Origin: Burkholderiaceae bacterium
GTDB lineage: Bacteria; Pseudomonadota; Gammaproteobacteria; Burkholderiales; Burkholderiaceae_D
Length of the DNA: 6,011 nt
Direction of reading: 5' to 3'
NCBI GenBank assembly: GCA_014379395.1
Contig: JACMLV010000741.1
Coordinates: 1 to 6,011 of the forward strand
The translations under genes and the position numbers were made by a program. This document shows positions 5,770 through 6,011 of this stretch, piece after piece; position 1 is the stretch's first letter; each line of letters begins with the position of its first letter. A model generated the notes under the pieces. It ran no database searches. It worked only from the letters and a program-made list of their open reading frames with translations, and had not been told where the DNA came from.

Positions 5770-6011
5770 TCAATAGCAATGGCTGATTCGTAAAATGGTT
5801 TCCTCCCAGGTGGCCGGATTGCAGCCCGAGCGCGCGATGTTGATGCTGGCCGCGGCGAGCGCGTGCCGCAGCGCCGCCAGCAAGTCCTCCTCGGCGAGGC
5901 GGGCGATGGCGTGCGGCGCGCCCAGCTTGCCCTCGCGCTGCAGATAGGCGATCAAGCCGGCATGGAAGCAGTCGCCGGCGCCGACGGTGTCAACCACCTC
6001 CAGGCCTGCCA
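5770..6011 (-). CDS. PfkB-family sugar kinase, C-terminal fragment (probable fructokinase)
   Basis: Only the last 80 residues are in the window; the N-terminus lies beyond the right edge. The frame runs in from the edge (AGLEVVDTVGAGDCFHAG), so the GTG near 5997 is an internal valine codon and not a start. DTVGAGD is the PfkB family signature 2, holding the anion hole and the catalytic-base aspartate. The helix and tail AAASINIARSGCNPATWEE are typical of the C-terminus of fructokinase and ribokinase-type enzymes. It would phosphorylate the imported sugar in the cytoplasm. Its place just upstream of the porin and frcBCA, on the same strand, resembles the frcK kinase that accompanies frcBCA in rhizobia. 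The substrate is inferred from context because the sugar-binding N-terminal half is missing. Confidence 0.9.
   Translation of the reverse strand, partial: AGLEVVDTVGAGDCFHAGLIAYLQREGKLGAPHAIARLAEEDLLAALRHALAAASINIARSGCNPATWEETILRISHCY

Noticed and set aside
4444..5793. Plus-strand reading frame of 449 codons opposite the porin
   Set aside because: It mirrors the porin codons almost exactly and has no family motif or convincing ribosome site; a GC-driven shadow.
1..6011. CRISPR array, tRNA/rRNA, insertion sequence or riboswitch
   Set aside because: No regularly spaced repeats, tRNA-like folds, transposase motifs or known riboswitch cores were seen; genes fill the window and no gap exceeds about 135 bases.

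Overview
The window is a single co-directional sugar-uptake locus. Every convincing gene lies on the minus strand, so transcription runs from position 6011 towards position 1. The sequence is GC-rich and codes for a LamB-type outer-membrane porin and a periplasmic binding protein, so the host is Gram-negative. The gene style suggests a proteobacterium, perhaps a betaproteobacterium of the Burkholderiales/Oxalobacteraceae kind, but nothing here proves the taxon.

In order of transcription: the C-terminal end of a PfkB-family sugar kinase (5770-6011, cut by the window edge); a 78-base gap holding two perfect hairpins; a LamB/maltoporin-family porin (4465-5691); a 135-base intergenic region with a candidate promoter, a 35-bp imperfect dyad over its -35 and a smaller dyad in the leader; frcB (3337-4329); a 41-base gap with a GC-rich hairpin; frcC (3324... 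reading 3295 down to 2324); frcA (1526-2320, 3 bases after frcC); an RbsD/FucU-family mutarotase (1078-1533, overlapping frcA by 8 bases); and a ROK-family transcriptional regulator (from 1001, or 962, to beyond position 1), which runs off the left edge.

The genes form a complete route for one monosaccharide. The porin would admit sugar through the outer membrane, FrcB would bind it in the periplasm, FrcC and FrcA would import it with ATP, the mutarotase would speed conversion between anomers, and the kinase would phosphorylate it. The ROK protein is the likely local regulator. FrcB, FrcC and FrcA all resemble the Sinorhizobium meliloti fructose transporter FrcBCA as recalled from memory, so D-fructose is the best substrate guess; related sugars such as ribose or mannose remain possible.

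Nothing here looks like a wholly new system. The points most worth a second look are the 35-bp dyad over the frcB promoter, the FucU-type mutarotase translationally coupled to a fructose-type importer, the lysine in the porin at the site of the E. coli LamB constriction tyrosine, and the set of intergenic hairpins. The long plus-strand reading frames are antisense shadows produced by high GC.
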